Assembly: GCF_004168285.1 (NCBI RefSeq) | Contig: NZ_SEWF01000049.1 | Location: 1 to 33,028 of the forward strand | Length of the DNA: 33,028 bases | Direction: 5' to 3' | Origin: Emticicia agri | Lineage (GTDB): Bacteria; Bacteroidota; Bacteroidia; Cytophagales; Spirosomataceae | Shown: positions 8,730 through 18,078 of the stretch, one piece after another | Layout: every line of letters begins with the position of its first letter | How positions within the stretch are numbered: the stretch's first letter is position 1 | Program-made: the position numbers and the translations under genes | The notes under the pieces: generated by a model | Seen by the model: the letters and a program-made list of their open reading frames with translations, nothing else | Database searches by the model: none | Told to the model about the DNA's origin: nothing

Positions 8730-9034
8730 GTGAGACGTAGAGTTTTTTCATTGATAATAGGGTCTTTTACAGACCCTCTCCACATTTTTCGTGCCAAAAG
8801 AATGTGAGACAATGATTAAAGGAATATATTTTTTTATTAACGAACAAGTTTTTAGCCAAAAAAATTGCTGTTTTTAAGAAATAAATATATAACTCATTGA
8901 CTATAAGAAATTTAACTCTCTGAAAAAATCCCTTAAAAAAACTTATATTTTTTTTAAAAAAGTCTAATTTTAAAAAACAAACCCCACAAGATACGTATAT
9001 CTCATGGGGTTTCTTAGCCTCAGAAATGGCTATC
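8730..9034. other. Intergenic stretch of about 300 bases, rpoN promoter region
   Basis: Very AT-rich, with long A and T runs at 8930-8975. It should hold the rpoN promoter, though no clear TAnnTTTG element stood out, and the efflux-operon terminator at 8971-9012. A 91-codon minus-strand reading frame crosses it, but it is Phe/Lys-rich low-complexity and overlaps the end of the pump gene; I do not consider it a gene. Confidence 0.6.
8971..9012 (-). terminator. Terminator of the efflux operon
   Basis: An 8-bp outer stem (8979-8986 with 9005-9012), a 2x2 internal loop and a 5-bp inner stem (8989-8993 with 8998-9002) are followed on the minus strand by GTTTTTT. It begins 22 bases after the pump stop codon. 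Confidence 0.8.
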
Positions 9035-12000
9035 TTAAGCAACTGCTTCTTTGGTTTCAGTCAATGCTGTTTTCTTCTTTTTACGGAAGTATTTATCTCT
9101 TACCCTCTCGTTGATGTAATACATACAGGGCACTATCACCAAAGTAAGTACGGTTGAGAACGTCAGACCGAAAATAATTGTCCAGGCAAGGATTCCCCAG
9201 AATACGGCACTATCGCCTCCGATAAAGATATGAGGGTTAAATTCAGTAAACAAGGTAACGAAATCCATACTTAAACCTAAGGCCAGAGGTACAAGACCTA
9301 ATACTGCCGCAGAGGCTGTCAATAACACCGGAGTCAGACGTACGCCACCTGCTTCAATAATGGCCTGTTTTAATGGATAACCTCTTTCTCTCAACTCATC
9401 TGTAAACTCTATGAGTAGAATACCGTTCTTCACCACAATACCTGCCAAAGCAATGATACCCACACCTGACATGATGATTGAGAAGGTCATGCCGAATACC
9501 ATAAAACCTAAGAATACCCCGATAAACGATAGTAAGATGGTAACAAAGATGATAATCGGTTTTACTACAGAGTTGAATTGTGTAGCCAGAATCAGATAGA
9601 TTAGTAATACCGCAGCACCTAATGCGCCCATCAGGAACATCATCGACTCCATTTGTTCTTCCTGCTCCCCTCCCATTTTCACAATATAACCACTTGGAAC
9701 TTCCATTTTGTCAATAACCTTACTTTGAATCTCAGCCACAATTTCATTGGCATTGTAGCCATTCAGTACCTCTGAACCCAGCGTAATGATTCTGGACTGG
9801 TTTTTACGGTTAATCTGACTGAAGGTAGTTGAATAACTGATATTGGCAATTGAATTGAGCGGAACCTGACGTAATACTCCTCCCATGTTCATATCACGGT
9901 AAGTAATATTCATGCTCAGTAGTTTCTCAACTTGATTTCGGTCGTCGGCTTTTAAGCGCAACTGAATCGGGTATTCATCTTTATCGTCTCTGAATTTTGA
10001 TACCTCGGCTCCAAACAAGGCTGTACGAATAGCCAAAGCCACCTGTGAAGTACTGATACCCTCTCGTTGTGCCTTTACTTTGTCTACATCAACAATGATT
10101 TCAGGCTTATTGGTAATCAAATCAGATTTTAACTCTTCAATACCTTTGATATTCTCTTTTTGAATATTCTTGCGAACTTCTTTCTCCAGACCTATCAAAG
10201 TATTGAAATCATCACCCGATATTTCAATTGAAATTGGTTTTCCTGTCGGCGGACCGTTATTTTCACGTTGTACCGAGATTTCAGTTCCGGGAATCCCCTT
10301 AATCTCGTTTCTCATTTCATCCAATAGTTTCTGCGACGAAATGTCTCCCCGCTCTTCTTTCTTTACAAAAGCTACTGTTACCTTCGATTTATGAGGGGTT
10401 GCCGAACGGTCAGGATTAAATGGGTCTCCGGCATTTTTACCAACGTTCGAAATAACAGAGTTGATCGCTGGTTCTGCCTTATTTTTCTTAATTACACCAA
10501 ATACTTTACGCTCTATTACTTTAGTTACCGAGTCGGTTACTCTGGCATCGGTACCTACAGGCATTACATTATACACATAAATATAGTCAGGGTCTCCACT
10601 TGGAAAGAAAATCACTTTAGGTTGAACAACTCCTAACATGAAAATAGTTACAAAAAATAACGCAACCATCGCCAATACAGCAAATACCGGGCGGTAACCT
10701 GTGATAATCCAGGCAATCAATTTTCTGTACGCATTTTTAAAACGTGGCAGGGCTTTATCCTGAAAAGGAATAATCACTTTTGGTGTTAATACAAAATGGT
10801 TGAACACATACAGGATAGCCATCAAAACGATAAAGTTACCGATACCTACATTGATAAAATATGCAGGTAATGCCACAATAGCCATAATAATTAACGGGCG
10901 ACGGATACTTTTGAAACTTGTATCTTCATGTTGTTCGTCTTCATGGCGTCTCATAAATGAGATAGCAAATACCGGGTTGATTACATACGCCACAATTAAA
11001 GAGGCAAACAAAGTATAGATAAGCGTAATAGGCAGGAACTTCATGAACTCACCTACGATACCCGGCCAGAATAAAAGCGGGAAAAATGGCGCAATAGTAG
11101 TTAAGGTACCTGATAATACAGGTAAAAATACTTCTGATGCAGCCAGACTCACGGCCTCTTTAATGCTCAGGTTCTTAAACCTGTTAAATAAGCGGTGGGC
11201 ATTTTCGATAACCACAATGGCATCGTCAACCACAATACCCAAGCCTAAGAGAAAAGCAAAAAGAACGATTGTATTTAAGGTAAAGCCCGAGAACTGTAAA
11301 GGGATAAAGGCAATCAGCGCTGAAAGAGGTACAGATAAACCTACGAAAATGGCATCCCGCACACCCATAAAGAACATCAATACAATTACCACGAAAATGA
11401 ACCCTAAAACTACCGTGTTTATCAAGTCGGCAATTTCACTTTTCACACGTTCTGAAGTATCGGCTGTGATTCTTGCCTCCAATCCTTTAGGGAAACGTTC
11501 TTTACGGTATTTTTCCAATAATACTTCAATGCGTTCTGACACATCAATTACACTTGCACCTGCTCTTTTGATTACGTTCAGGGTTACTACCCGATTGTTA
11601 TCCAGACGGGCAAAATCCTGTTGTTCTTCGGCGCTATCTACTACTTCTGCTACATCACCTAATCTGACAGTTGCTCCTGTTGAACTGCGCACCTGTACAT
11701 CCTGAATCTGATACACATCTTTGAACTCCCCTTTCACACGAATCGTACGACGTACATTGTCCACATTCAACTCACCACCCGAGATATTGATATTTTCTCC
11801 CTGAATAGCGGATTGAATATCATAGAAAGTCAACCCTGTAGATTGCATTTTGTACAGGTCGAGATTAATCTGAATCTCTCTTTTCAAGGTACCCACAATG
11901 TCAACTTTCGTAATTTCAGGATACGACTCTATATCATCTTGTAGTTCTTCTGCATAATCTTTCAGTTTTTCTAAAGGGAAATTACCAGCCAGGTTAATGT

Positions 12001-12484
12001 TCATGATAGGAAACTCCGAGAAGTTTACATCCTGGGCTGTCGGGCCACTATCAACTTTCTGTGGTAAATCTCTTCTCGCTTTATCAATGGCATCACGTAC
12101 CCTTTGTAAAGCGGCTTCAATCTGTACATCAGGGTTAAACTCTACCATAATCACCGAAACGTCTTGTAGGGCATTTGATGTGATACGTTTTACGCCTGTA
12201 ATAGTCTTTAACTGCTTTTCAATGGGTTTATTGATTACGTTCTCAATATCTGCCGGGGTAGTACCAAAGTAAATAGTCTGTACATAAATCTGTGGCACTT
12301 TAATATCAGGGAACTGCTCTTTCGGAAGATTGAAGTATATTCCTAACCCTGCCAGAAATATCATTGTTGTGAAAATATAGACCGTGGTCTGGTTGTTTCC
12401 TAACCAACGAACCATATTGTAGATCATTCCACTTCCGTGTGGAATATCCTGTTCCTGTAATTGTTGAAATTTGTCTTTTTCCAT
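9035..12484 (-). CDS. RND multidrug efflux transporter, inner-membrane pump (AcrB/MexB-like)
   Basis: Proton-driven pump of the hydrophobe/amphiphile efflux (HAE1-like) RND type, working as a trimer with the adaptor and channel encoded upstream in the operon. 1149 residues, about 100 more than AcrB. TM1 is at about 33-50, followed by the first large periplasmic loop. The TM4 proton-relay Asp pair lies in GIVVDDAIVVIEN (about 418-419) and the matching TM10 Lys in GIVVKNGILLIEF (about 1018). Between TM6 and TM7 there is an extra segment (about 520-600) with a charged stretch and two hydrophobic stretches, absent from AcrB. The C-terminus is Lys-rich. It is last in the TetR-TolC-adaptor-pump operon, with a terminator just downstream. 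Substrates are unknown. The start is MEKDKF, preceded by a 118-base gap from the adaptor gene. Confidence 0.95.
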   Translation of the reverse strand: MEKDKFQQLQEQDIPHGSGMIYNMVRWLGNNQTTVYIFTTMIFLAGLGIYFNLPKEQFPDIKVPQIYVQTIYFGTTPADIENVINKPIEKQLKTITGVKRITSNALQDVSVIMVEFNPDVQIEAALQRVRDAIDKARRDLPQKVDSGPTAQDVNFSEFPIMNINLAGNFPLEKLKDYAEELQDDIESYPEITKVDIVGTLKREIQINLDLYKMQSTGLTFYDIQSAIQGENINISGGELNVDNVRRTIRVKGEFKDVYQIQDVQVRSSTGATVRLGDVAEVVDSAEEQQDFARLDNNRVVTLNVIKRAGASVIDVSERIEVLLEKYRKERFPKGLEARITADTSERVKSEIADLINTVVLGFIFVVIVLMFFMGVRDAIFVGLSVPLSALIAFIPLQFSGFTLNTIVLFAFLLGLGIVVDDAIVVIENAHRLFNRFKNLSIKEAVSLAASEVFLPVLSGTLTTIAPFFPLLFWPGIVGEFMKFLPITLIYTLFASLIVAYVINPVFAISFMRRHEDEQHEDTSFKSIRRPLIIMAIVALPAYFINVGIGNFIVLMAILYVFNHFVLTPKVIIPFQDKALPRFKNAYRKLIAWIITGYRPVFAVLAMVALFFVTIFMLGVVQPKVIFFPSGDPDYIYVYNVMPVGTDARVTDSVTKVIERKVFGVIKKNKAEPAINSVISNVGKNAGDPFNPDRSATPHKSKVTVAFVKKEERGDISSQKLLDEMRNEIKGIPGTEISVQRENNGPPTGKPISIEISGDDFNTLIGLEKEVRKNIQKENIKGIEELKSDLITNKPEIIVDVDKVKAQREGISTSQVALAIRTALFGAEVSKFRDDKDEYPIQLRLKADDRNQVEKLLSMNITYRDMNMGGVLRQVPLNSIANISYSTTFSQINRKNQSRIITLGSEVLNGYNANEIVAEIQSKVIDKMEVPSGYIVKMGGEQEEQMESMMFLMGALGAAVLLIYLILATQFNSVVKPIIIFVTILLSFIGVFLGFMVFGMTFSIIMSGVGIIALAGIVVKNGILLIEFTDELRERGYPLKQAIIEAGGVRLTPVLLTASAAVLGLVPLALGLSMDFVTLFTEFNPHIFIGGDSAVFWGILAWTIIFGLTFSTVLTLVIVPCMYYINERVRDKYFRKKKKTALTETKEAVA

Positions 12485-12602
12485 AATCTAAAACCACTGA
12501 CCGGCTTTTATGATTGTTTAAATATTTATATGAAGGCACAGAAAAAATATGGTCTGATTGTGTAATACCATACTTTTCGCTTCTATAAGAAGCTGTTTCT
12601 GA

Positions 12603-13775
12603 TTAGAAACTTACCGCCTGACCATCTACTAAATCCTGATAGCCCTGGGTAATCAACAAATCTCCCGCTTGTAATCCTGATACAATTTCAATATCGCCGC
12701 CATAAGTAAGACCTGTGGTAATTTTACGGCTACGTGCTACTTTCTTGCCACCCTCAGTTACTGCTACATATACAATGTTACCAGACTCATCTTGCTGAAT
12801 AAGGTTTCTGTTGATGATAATAGCATCTTTTTTCGACTGGTCGTTTACATTCATTACGGCAGTCATATTAGGTTTTAATTGAGGATCGATTTTCGGAACT
12901 GATGCTTCAATGGTAAATGTACGCGAGGCCTGATTAACTGTCTGGCTCACAAACGTTAGTTTTGCGGTGGTTTCTTTTCCTAAATCCGGAAATTTCACGG
13001 TTACCATATCACCTTGTTTAATTGTTCCGGCATAAGAATCGGCTGCCTGTGCAACTACTTTCAAATCGTTAGAATTAACAATTCTGACAATACCTAAACC
13101 CGGAGCGGCCAATTCGCCTGCACGCTGGCGTATCTCATCTACAAAGCCATTCATCGGGGCTGTTACTTTTGTCATTCCCAATTGCGTTTGTAAAGTAGCC
13201 AGACGTTTTTCCAATGCTTCTACGTTACTCTTCGCCTGAATGTATTGTACTTCTGTACCAATCTTCTGGTCCCAAAGGTTTTTTTGTTTTTCATAAAACA
13301 CCTTTGCTGTCTCTAACTGTACTTCAATCTCTTGCTGAGATTGTTTCATTACCGAGTTATCAATCGTAGCTATTACCTGACCTTGTTTTACATAGTCGCC
13401 TTCTTTTACATAAAGGTTCGTGATAGCCCCTCCTACCTGTGGTGAAACAAAAATATTGTTCTTGGCATCTAATCTTCCCTGAAACTCAACAAAGTGTTTG
13501 AAATTCTGTGATGCAATAGGTGTAGTAGTTACACTTATTACTTTTTCTTCTTCTTTGTTTGGGTCAAGAATATTCAGTTCGGCTTGTAGTTTCTGAATTT
13601 TTTCCGAGATTGTTTTTTCTTCTGCCTGTAGTTTGGCTAACTCTTCTTTCTTCTGACTCACTTTATCACCTCCCCCTTTCGAGCAAGACGCAACCAGTAT
13701 GACAACTGTTAAAGCAAATGCTATACTTGAAAATACCGTTTTAGCTTTGTAATAAATAAGAAATATATTTTTCAT
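12603..13775 (-). CDS. RND efflux periplasmic adaptor (membrane fusion) lipoprotein
   Basis: Adaptor connecting the RND pump to the TolC-like channel. 390 residues. The N-terminus has a long hydrophobic segment ending in a lipobox VASC with Cys31, so it should be a lipoprotein. An extra coiled-coil (about 38-75, Lys/Glu/Gln-rich) follows and is unusual before the beta-barrel region. Then come the barrel-sandwich half-motif VSPQVGGAITNLYVKEGDYV (about 108-127), the alpha-hairpin (about 140-205), the second lipoyl half KVTAPMNGFVDEI, and beta-barrel and membrane-proximal domains ending in GLQAGDLLITQGYQ. Order and spacing (58 bases after the channel gene) fit a tripartite pump operon. Confidence 0.93.
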   Translation of the reverse strand: MKNIFLIYYKAKTVFSSIAFALTVVILVASCSKGGGDKVSQKKEELAKLQAEEKTISEKIQKLQAELNILDPNKEEEKVISVTTTPIASQNFKHFVEFQGRLDAKNNIFVSPQVGGAITNLYVKEGDYVKQGQVIATIDNSVMKQSQQEIEVQLETAKVFYEKQKNLWDQKIGTEVQYIQAKSNVEALEKRLATLQTQLGMTKVTAPMNGFVDEIRQRAGELAAPGLGIVRIVNSNDLKVVAQAADSYAGTIKQGDMVTVKFPDLGKETTAKLTFVSQTVNQASRTFTIEASVPKIDPQLKPNMTAVMNVNDQSKKDAIIINRNLIQQDESGNIVYVAVTEGGKKVARSRKITTGLTYGGDIEIVSGLQAGDLLITQGYQDLVDGQAVSF

Positions 13776-13833
13776 ACGAAATGTGTTTTATTTAATGCTT
13801 GTAATCGTGAATTGTTGTGATTTGATGAAACTG

Positions 13834-15162
13834 TTATTCCACTATTAGTTTGCCTAATGCTTTGTCTAAATCTACCTTAGCTATGAGTACATCATACAAA
13901 GCGGCGAAATAATTGGTTTGTGCTTCTTTTAGTGCTGATTCGGCATTCACTACCTCAATGTTAGTACCTTGTCCTGCCTGATATTTGATTTTAGTAACTC
14001 TTACTACCTCTTGTGCCAAATCCAGATTTCTTTGTTGCACAGTCAGGCTCTCTAAACCATTTCTAATATTGATACTTGCCGTTTTTGCCTGTAAATCAAA
14101 CGATTCTCTCAGCAACAAGGCATTATAGTCAAGTTTGGTTAAGGCAAGGTCTTGTTGCTGTAACTGTATTTTTCTTAACCCGCTGTCATAAATAGGTATC
14201 TGAATACCCAGTGTTAAAGCTGACGAGCCAAACCAACGTTCGAATGGGTTGAAACGGGTATTGCTATGCCCTGCTCCTAACGACCCGTTGAATGAGAATT
14301 TCGGAAGTACTCCTTTTTGTATCCGCTCTTTATCAAAAAGCATGAGTTGTCTTTGTACCATTAGTGTCGAGTATTCTATGCGGCCTGCATAATCAACTGC
14401 CTGAAACTCTAACATAGTAAAAGGCTTAATATCCACATCTGCCAATTTATCAGATAGCACAATCGGCTCATCTAATTTCATGCCCATCTGAAACTTTAAC
14501 AGGGTCTGACTTAAGATGATAAGGTTTTTTACCTTTTGAGTCTCTGTCAATAAATTATTACGTTGTACTTCGAGACGGTCAAGGTCTAATTTTTCGATAA
14601 AGCCTTGCTGATTCATTACTCTCATTTCTTTAATTAATGAATCAATGCGTGCAATGTTTAAATCCAGAATTTTACTTCTTTCTTCAGCTACCAGTACCGA
14701 GTAATAGGCTTTGGCCACGTTTTCGGCTACCGCAGTTTTTGAATTAGTTACCCCTTTTCTTGCCAGTTCACGATACACCGGAGCAGCCTTGAGACCTACC
14801 AGCCAGGTAGCATCAAAAATCAACTGGTTTACACCCACACCTGCCTGGCCTGCCCAGGGCACACCAAACTTAAATTTGGTTACAGCACCATCGGGTGCAT
14901 TAGGGTCAAAGTTTTTGGCGTCTATGAGCTGTGTGGGAATGATTGCGTTGTAGGTATAACTAAAATTACCATTTATCTGAGGTAATCCGGAGGCTTTGAT
15001 TTGTTTGATTGTCAGTTCGGCTCCAATAATATCTAACTCGGCATTTTTTACGGATAGGTGGTTTTTGGTTCCGTACTGTATGGCCTGTTGCAAGGTAAAC
15101 GCTTGCTGGGCTTGTGCGGAGATTCCACAAATTAGGAAAAAAATCAGGTACTTTATTTTCAT
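13834..15162 (-). CDS. TolC-family outer-membrane efflux channel
   Basis: Outer-membrane channel of the tripartite pump, 442 residues. A signal peptide (KIKYLIFFLICGISAQA, cleaved near residue 18) is followed by FTLQQAIQYGTKNH, the standard start of the outer-membrane efflux protein repeat, and the two-fold repeated helix/strand pattern is visible; the second half includes NIRNGLESLTVQQRNLDLA and VVNAESALKEAQTNYFAALYD, typical of this family's last coiled-coil. It follows the TetR gene by 16 bases and precedes the adaptor gene. Length and ends appear complete. Confidence 0.93.
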   Translation of the reverse strand: MKIKYLIFFLICGISAQAQQAFTLQQAIQYGTKNHLSVKNAELDIIGAELTIKQIKASGLPQINGNFSYTYNAIIPTQLIDAKNFDPNAPDGAVTKFKFGVPWAGQAGVGVNQLIFDATWLVGLKAAPVYRELARKGVTNSKTAVAENVAKAYYSVLVAEERSKILDLNIARIDSLIKEMRVMNQQGFIEKLDLDRLEVQRNNLLTETQKVKNLIILSQTLLKFQMGMKLDEPIVLSDKLADVDIKPFTMLEFQAVDYAGRIEYSTLMVQRQLMLFDKERIQKGVLPKFSFNGSLGAGHSNTRFNPFERWFGSSALTLGIQIPIYDSGLRKIQLQQQDLALTKLDYNALLLRESFDLQAKTASINIRNGLESLTVQQRNLDLAQEVVRVTKIKYQAGQGTNIEVVNAESALKEAQTNYFAALYDVLIAKVDLDKALGKLIVE

Positions 15163-15178
15163 ATAGTTGATTGTTTAA

Positions 15179-15805
15179 TTAAAAATTGATATGCTCTGGC
15201 TCGTTGTCCTGTTTGCATTTTTCGTAAAATTCCAGACCCTTTTGGCTCATAATTCCTCTTAAAAAATGGTCTATGAATGTAGTATGAACGTCTGTCTGAT
15301 TAAATCTTTCCGGTGGAAAAACATCACGGTTAAAAGCAAACTCTACTTCTTCCATTCGCAAGCGAGCTAATATTTCTATATTAATGTCTGCTCTGTAAAA
15401 TCCTTGTTCTATCCCTTCTCTCAGATTCTTCTTTACGATTTCCAGGAAATTAACTTTGTTATATTCCAGAAAAAATTGCCAGGTTTTAGGGTGATACTTC
15501 TTTAAATCGTAAAATACAGCAGGATTAATCGTTGATGCCTGCTTCCGCAGCAGTGACGCTTCTCTAAAGACCTGTTCGATAGGGTTTGCTGATTCTTTAT
15601 ATATCCGTTCTGATTCTTCCATGTCGCACATCATATTATGGCGGGCAATTTCATGAACGATAGAGTCTTTGTCTTCAAAATTCTGGTATATTGTCTTTTT
15701 TGAAATCCCTAATTCGGACGCTATGTCGTCCATTGTTACACTCCTGATACCAAATTTGCGGAAGAGTGTTTCAGCGGTCTGTAAAATTCTGTCTCTGATT
15801 TCCAT
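15179..15805 (-). CDS. TetR-family transcriptional regulator of the efflux operon
   Basis: 208-residue TetR/AcrR-type regulator, probably a repressor of its own operon. The N-terminal HTH (about 5-50) is clear: ILQTAETLFRKFGIRSVTMD, then IASELGISKKTIYQNFEDKD. The C-terminal two thirds are helical ligand-binding sequence without a recognisable ligand signature. It is first in the operon, 16 bases before the TolC gene, and divergent from pyrD. An imperfect palindrome at 15867-15884 lies about 60 bases before its start and is a reasonable autoregulatory site. Confidence 0.93.
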   Translation of the reverse strand: MEIRDRILQTAETLFRKFGIRSVTMDDIASELGISKKTIYQNFEDKDSIVHEIARHNMMCDMEESERIYKESANPIEQVFREASLLRKQASTINPAVFYDLKKYHPKTWQFFLEYNKVNFLEIVKKNLREGIEQGFYRADINIEILARLRMEEVEFAFNRDVFPPERFNQTDVHTTFIDHFLRGIMSQKGLEFYEKCKQDNEPEHINF

Positions 15806-15866
15806 TTACATTGTTTAAGTCTTTATGCTATCATAATAGTAAGGTTTTCTAAAGACAGAAACTGAG

Positions 15867-15884
15867 GAAACTTTTAAAAGGTTC
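15867..15884. promoter_or_regulatory. Candidate TetR-type operator
   Basis: Imperfect 18-bp palindrome, 8 of 9 base pairs matching, with the perfect core CTTTTAAAAG. It lies about 62 bases upstream of the TetR start codon. The size fits TetR-family operators. There is no direct evidence of binding. Confidence 0.4.
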
Positions 15885-16141
15885 AAAGTTTTTATAATTT
15901 TTTTTAGAACCGTTTTTGGTGAGACAAAATTGACTATCAAGCAGATAAATCGCTACAAAATTATGATGAACCGTAAAAATTTGGGGATGAGCTTAGTTTA
16001 TACTCCCACAGAACAGTTTTTCCAAAGAAATAATTACACAGGCAATGGTTATATATCAATAAAAAATTGCACTTTTTATATATACATTTTTACAAAATAA
16101 ATCTAATACTTAAAAAATAAAGGAAATTGAGTAGTAAATTG

Positions 16142-16149
16142 TAATTTTG
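16142..16149 (+). promoter_or_regulatory. Candidate -7 element for pyrD
   Basis: TAATTTTG matches TAnnTTTG and lies 84 bases upstream of the pyrD ATG. No TTTG at the expected -33 distance was seen, so this is a half-supported promoter. Confidence 0.3.
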
Positions 16150-16233
16150 TACACTAATCTTATTCCTCCTTTCCGATAACTATTTAACAATTATACAACG
16201 TACAACAACGCCTGCATAAGGGCCTGATTCTTC

Positions 16234-17277
16234 ATGAGTTTTTATAAAAAATTTGTCTTCCCCTACCTGACTCGCTACGATGCCGAGAAGATTCATTATG
16301 TAGTAATGGATGTATTGAAATTTGCGTGCAAAATTCCATTCATGCCGGCCATTCTGAGATTGATTTATGAAAAGAAAGACAAGAAACTTGAGCGTAAAAT
16401 ATTTGGTTTGCGTTTCAAGAATCCTGTTGGTCTGGCAGCAGGTTTTGATAAAAACGGGCTCTGGACTGATGAATTATCAAATCTTGGTTTTGGCTTTATT
16501 GAAATCGGTACAGTTACACCACGAGCACAGATGGGTAATGATAAACCACGCTTGTTCAGATTAAAACAAGACGAAGCGCTGATTAATAGAATGGGCTTTA
16601 ATAATGAAGGTTCAGGAGCGGCGGCTAATCAATTGCGTAAACGTAAAACAAAAATTATTATAGGGGGTAATATTGGTAAGAACAAACTGACCAAAAACGA
16701 TGATGCCGTTTATGATTATCTCAAATCATTCAACGACCTCTATCCTTATGTAGATTACTTTGTGATTAATGTAAGCTCACCCAATACGCCTGGCTTACGT
16801 GCCTTGCAAGAGAAAGAACCTTTAAAATATCTGTTGAAAACCTTAGAGAGAGACAATGGCCGTAAATCGAAACCGAAACCTATCTTATTGAAAATTGCGC
16901 CTGATTTAACCAATGAACAATTGGATGATATTATCGAAATTGTAAAAGAAACCCGTATTTCGGGGGTTATCGCCTCTAATACCACTATCAGCCGTGAAGA
17001 CCTTACAACAGATAATGCAGACGTAGATGCAATAGGTGCAGGTGGTCTGAGCGGTAAACCTCTGGCTAAACGCTCAACTGAAGTAATCAGATATTTATCT
17101 GAAAAATCAAAAAAAGCATTTCCTATTATAGGGGTAGGTGGTATTCATTCAGCAGAAGATGCTATTGAGAAACTGAAAGCAGGCGCATCGCTAGTACAGG
17201 TATATTCAGGCTTCATCTACGAAGGCCCCGGAATCGTAAAAGATATATGTGAAGGTATATTGAAAGAAAAATTTTAA
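16234..17277 (+). CDS. pyrD: Dihydroorotate dehydrogenase (quinone), class 2
   Basis: Oxidises dihydroorotate to orotate in pyrimidine synthesis, passing electrons through FMN to membrane quinone. 347 residues, normal for class 2. The N-terminal amphipathic segment (about 1-45, [18 protein letters not shown]) is the membrane/quinone extension absent from class 1 enzymes. [10 protein letters not shown] binds FMN phosphate/pyrimidine, [15 protein letters not shown] and NRMGFNNEG are family blocks, and the catalytic Ser near 181 lies in [11 protein letters not shown], as expected for class 2 (Cys in class 1). [11 protein letters not shown] and the closing [11 protein letters not shown] are also standard. 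It appears monocistronic: it is divergent from the efflux operon and followed by a terminator. Confidence 0.97.
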   Translation: MSFYKKFVFPYLTRYDAEKIHYVVMDVLKFACKIPFMPAILRLIYEKKDKKLERKIFGLRFKNPVGLAAGFDKNGLWTDELSNLGFGFIEIGTVTPRAQMGNDKPRLFRLKQDEALINRMGFNNEGSGAAANQLRKRKTKIIIGGNIGKNKLTKNDDAVYDYLKSFNDLYPYVDYFVINVSSPNTPGLRALQEKEPLKYLLKTLERDNGRKSKPKPILLKIAPDLTNEQLDDIIEIVKETRISGVIASNTTISREDLTTDNADVDAIGAGGLSGKPLAKRSTEVIRYLSEKSKKAFPIIGVGGIHSAEDAIEKLKAGASLVQVYSGFIYEGPGIVKDICEGILKEKF

Positions 17278-17305
17278 TATAAAACATTGATTATCAGTTT
17301 TTAAT

Positions 17306-17339
17306 AAAAAAATCATGTCGTAGCTGGCATGATTTTTTT
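17306..17339. terminator. Terminator after pyrD
   Basis: A 12-bp perfect stem (17306-17317 with 17328-17339), including a 7-base A-run and T-run, closes a 10-base loop, 28 bases after the pyrD stop. Confidence 0.85.
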
Positions 17340-17375
17340 ATTTCCTGAAACTATTTTCAAGTGTTTTTGTTTTTA

Positions 17376-17389
17376 TATGTATATACATA
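17376..17389. promoter_or_regulatory. Perfect 14-bp palindrome upstream of the YceI gene
   Basis: TATGTATATACATA is its own reverse complement and ends 49 bases before the preferred YceI start. It could be an operator, but alternating TA sequence also arises easily in AT-rich DNA. Confidence 0.3.
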
Positions 17390-17438
17390 CAATGTAAAAA
17401 CAGAATTAATTCACTATTATTATAAAACATTTAAGACA

Positions 17439-17966
17439 ATGGCAAAATGGACTATTGATGCTTCTCACTCAGAAGTACAGTTTAAAGTAAAACACTTAAT
17501 GATTTCAACCGTAACCGGAACATTCGGTACTTATGAAGGAACTGTTGAAACAACCAACGACAACGATTTTGAAGGTGCCACCGTTAATTTCTCGGCTGAC
17601 ATCGACAGTATCTCAACCGGACAGGAACAAAGAGACGGCCACTTAAAATCGGCTGATTTCTTTGATGCTGCCAATTTCCCGAAATTAACTTTTGTTTCTA
17701 ATTCTTTCGAGAAAACAGGTGATGATACCTATACAGTAAATGGCGATTTGACGATAAGAGGTGTAACGAAACCGATAACATTGAAGGCAGAGTTTGGCGG
17801 AATTATGACGGATTTTTACGGACAAACAAAAGCCGGATTTGATTTACAAGGTAAAATTAATCGCCAGGATTATGGCTTGGCCTGGAGCGCAGTAACCGAA
17901 GCAGGTGGAATTGTGGTGAGCGACGATGTGAAACTGGTAATGAATATCCAGGTTGTGAAAGGTTAA
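17439..17966 (+). CDS. YceI family protein
   Basis: YceI proteins form a lipocalin-like barrel that binds long isoprenoids or similar lipids; many are periplasmic. I choose the ATG at 17439 because the protein then begins AKWTIDASHSEVQFKVKHLM, the normal first strand of the family; the in-frame upstream start at 17361 would add 26 Tyr-rich residues that are not a signal peptide. That gives 175 residues. Visible blocks are SHSEVQFKVKHLMISTVTGTFG, GHLKSADFFDAANFPKLTF and GDLTIRGVTKPI near the middle, and the conserved C-terminal IVVSDDVKLVMNIQ. With no signal peptide it should be cytoplasmic. It has its own terminator and sits between terminators, so it is a single-gene unit. The ligand is unknown. 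Confidence 0.93.
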   Translation: MAKWTIDASHSEVQFKVKHLMISTVTGTFGTYEGTVETTNDNDFEGATVNFSADIDSISTGQEQRDGHLKSADFFDAANFPKLTFVSNSFEKTGDDTYTVNGDLTIRGVTKPITLKAEFGGIMTDFYGQTKAGFDLQGKINRQDYGLAWSAVTEAGGIVVSDDVKLVMNIQVVKG

Positions 17967-17998
17967 TCCAAATCTTTTACGAAAGTCAGAATCAAAGA

Positions 17999-18033
17999 AA
18001 AACCTCTACTCTACAGTAGGGGTTTTCTTTTTT
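17999..18033 (+). terminator. Terminator of the YceI gene
   Basis: A 12-bp stem with one G-U pair (17999-18010 with 18015-18026) and a 4-base loop, followed by C and six T, about 30 bases after the YceI stop codon. Confidence 0.85.
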
Positions 18034-18078
18034 ATAGCTCAATTGCCACCGTAGCTGCAAGCCCGAAAATAAATGAAG

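Larger units (their letters stand above)
15806..16233. other. Divergent intergenic region between tetR-type gene and pyrD
   Basis: 428 AT-rich bases without a gene. They hold a candidate TetR operator (15867-15884), a minus-strand -7-like element TAATTTTG (15957-15964) that could serve the efflux operon, and a plus-strand one (16142-16149) for pyrD. No RNA gene or riboswitch was recognised. Confidence 0.5.

Noticed and set aside
8767-9042. 91-codon minus-strand reading frame between rpoN and the pump gene
   Set aside because: Low-complexity Phe/Lys/Leu sequence from AT-rich DNA; it crosses the terminator and overlaps the pump's end, and has no family features.
11043-11705. 220-codon plus-strand frame opposite the RND pump
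   Set aside because: It lies wholly inside the well-supported pump gene on the other strand; its composition mirrors that gene and no motif is visible.
16127-16149. TTG plus TAATTTTG as a full -33/-7 promoter for pyrD
   Set aside because: Only 12 bases separate the two, too short for the usual 17-23; kept only the -7 element as a weak candidate.
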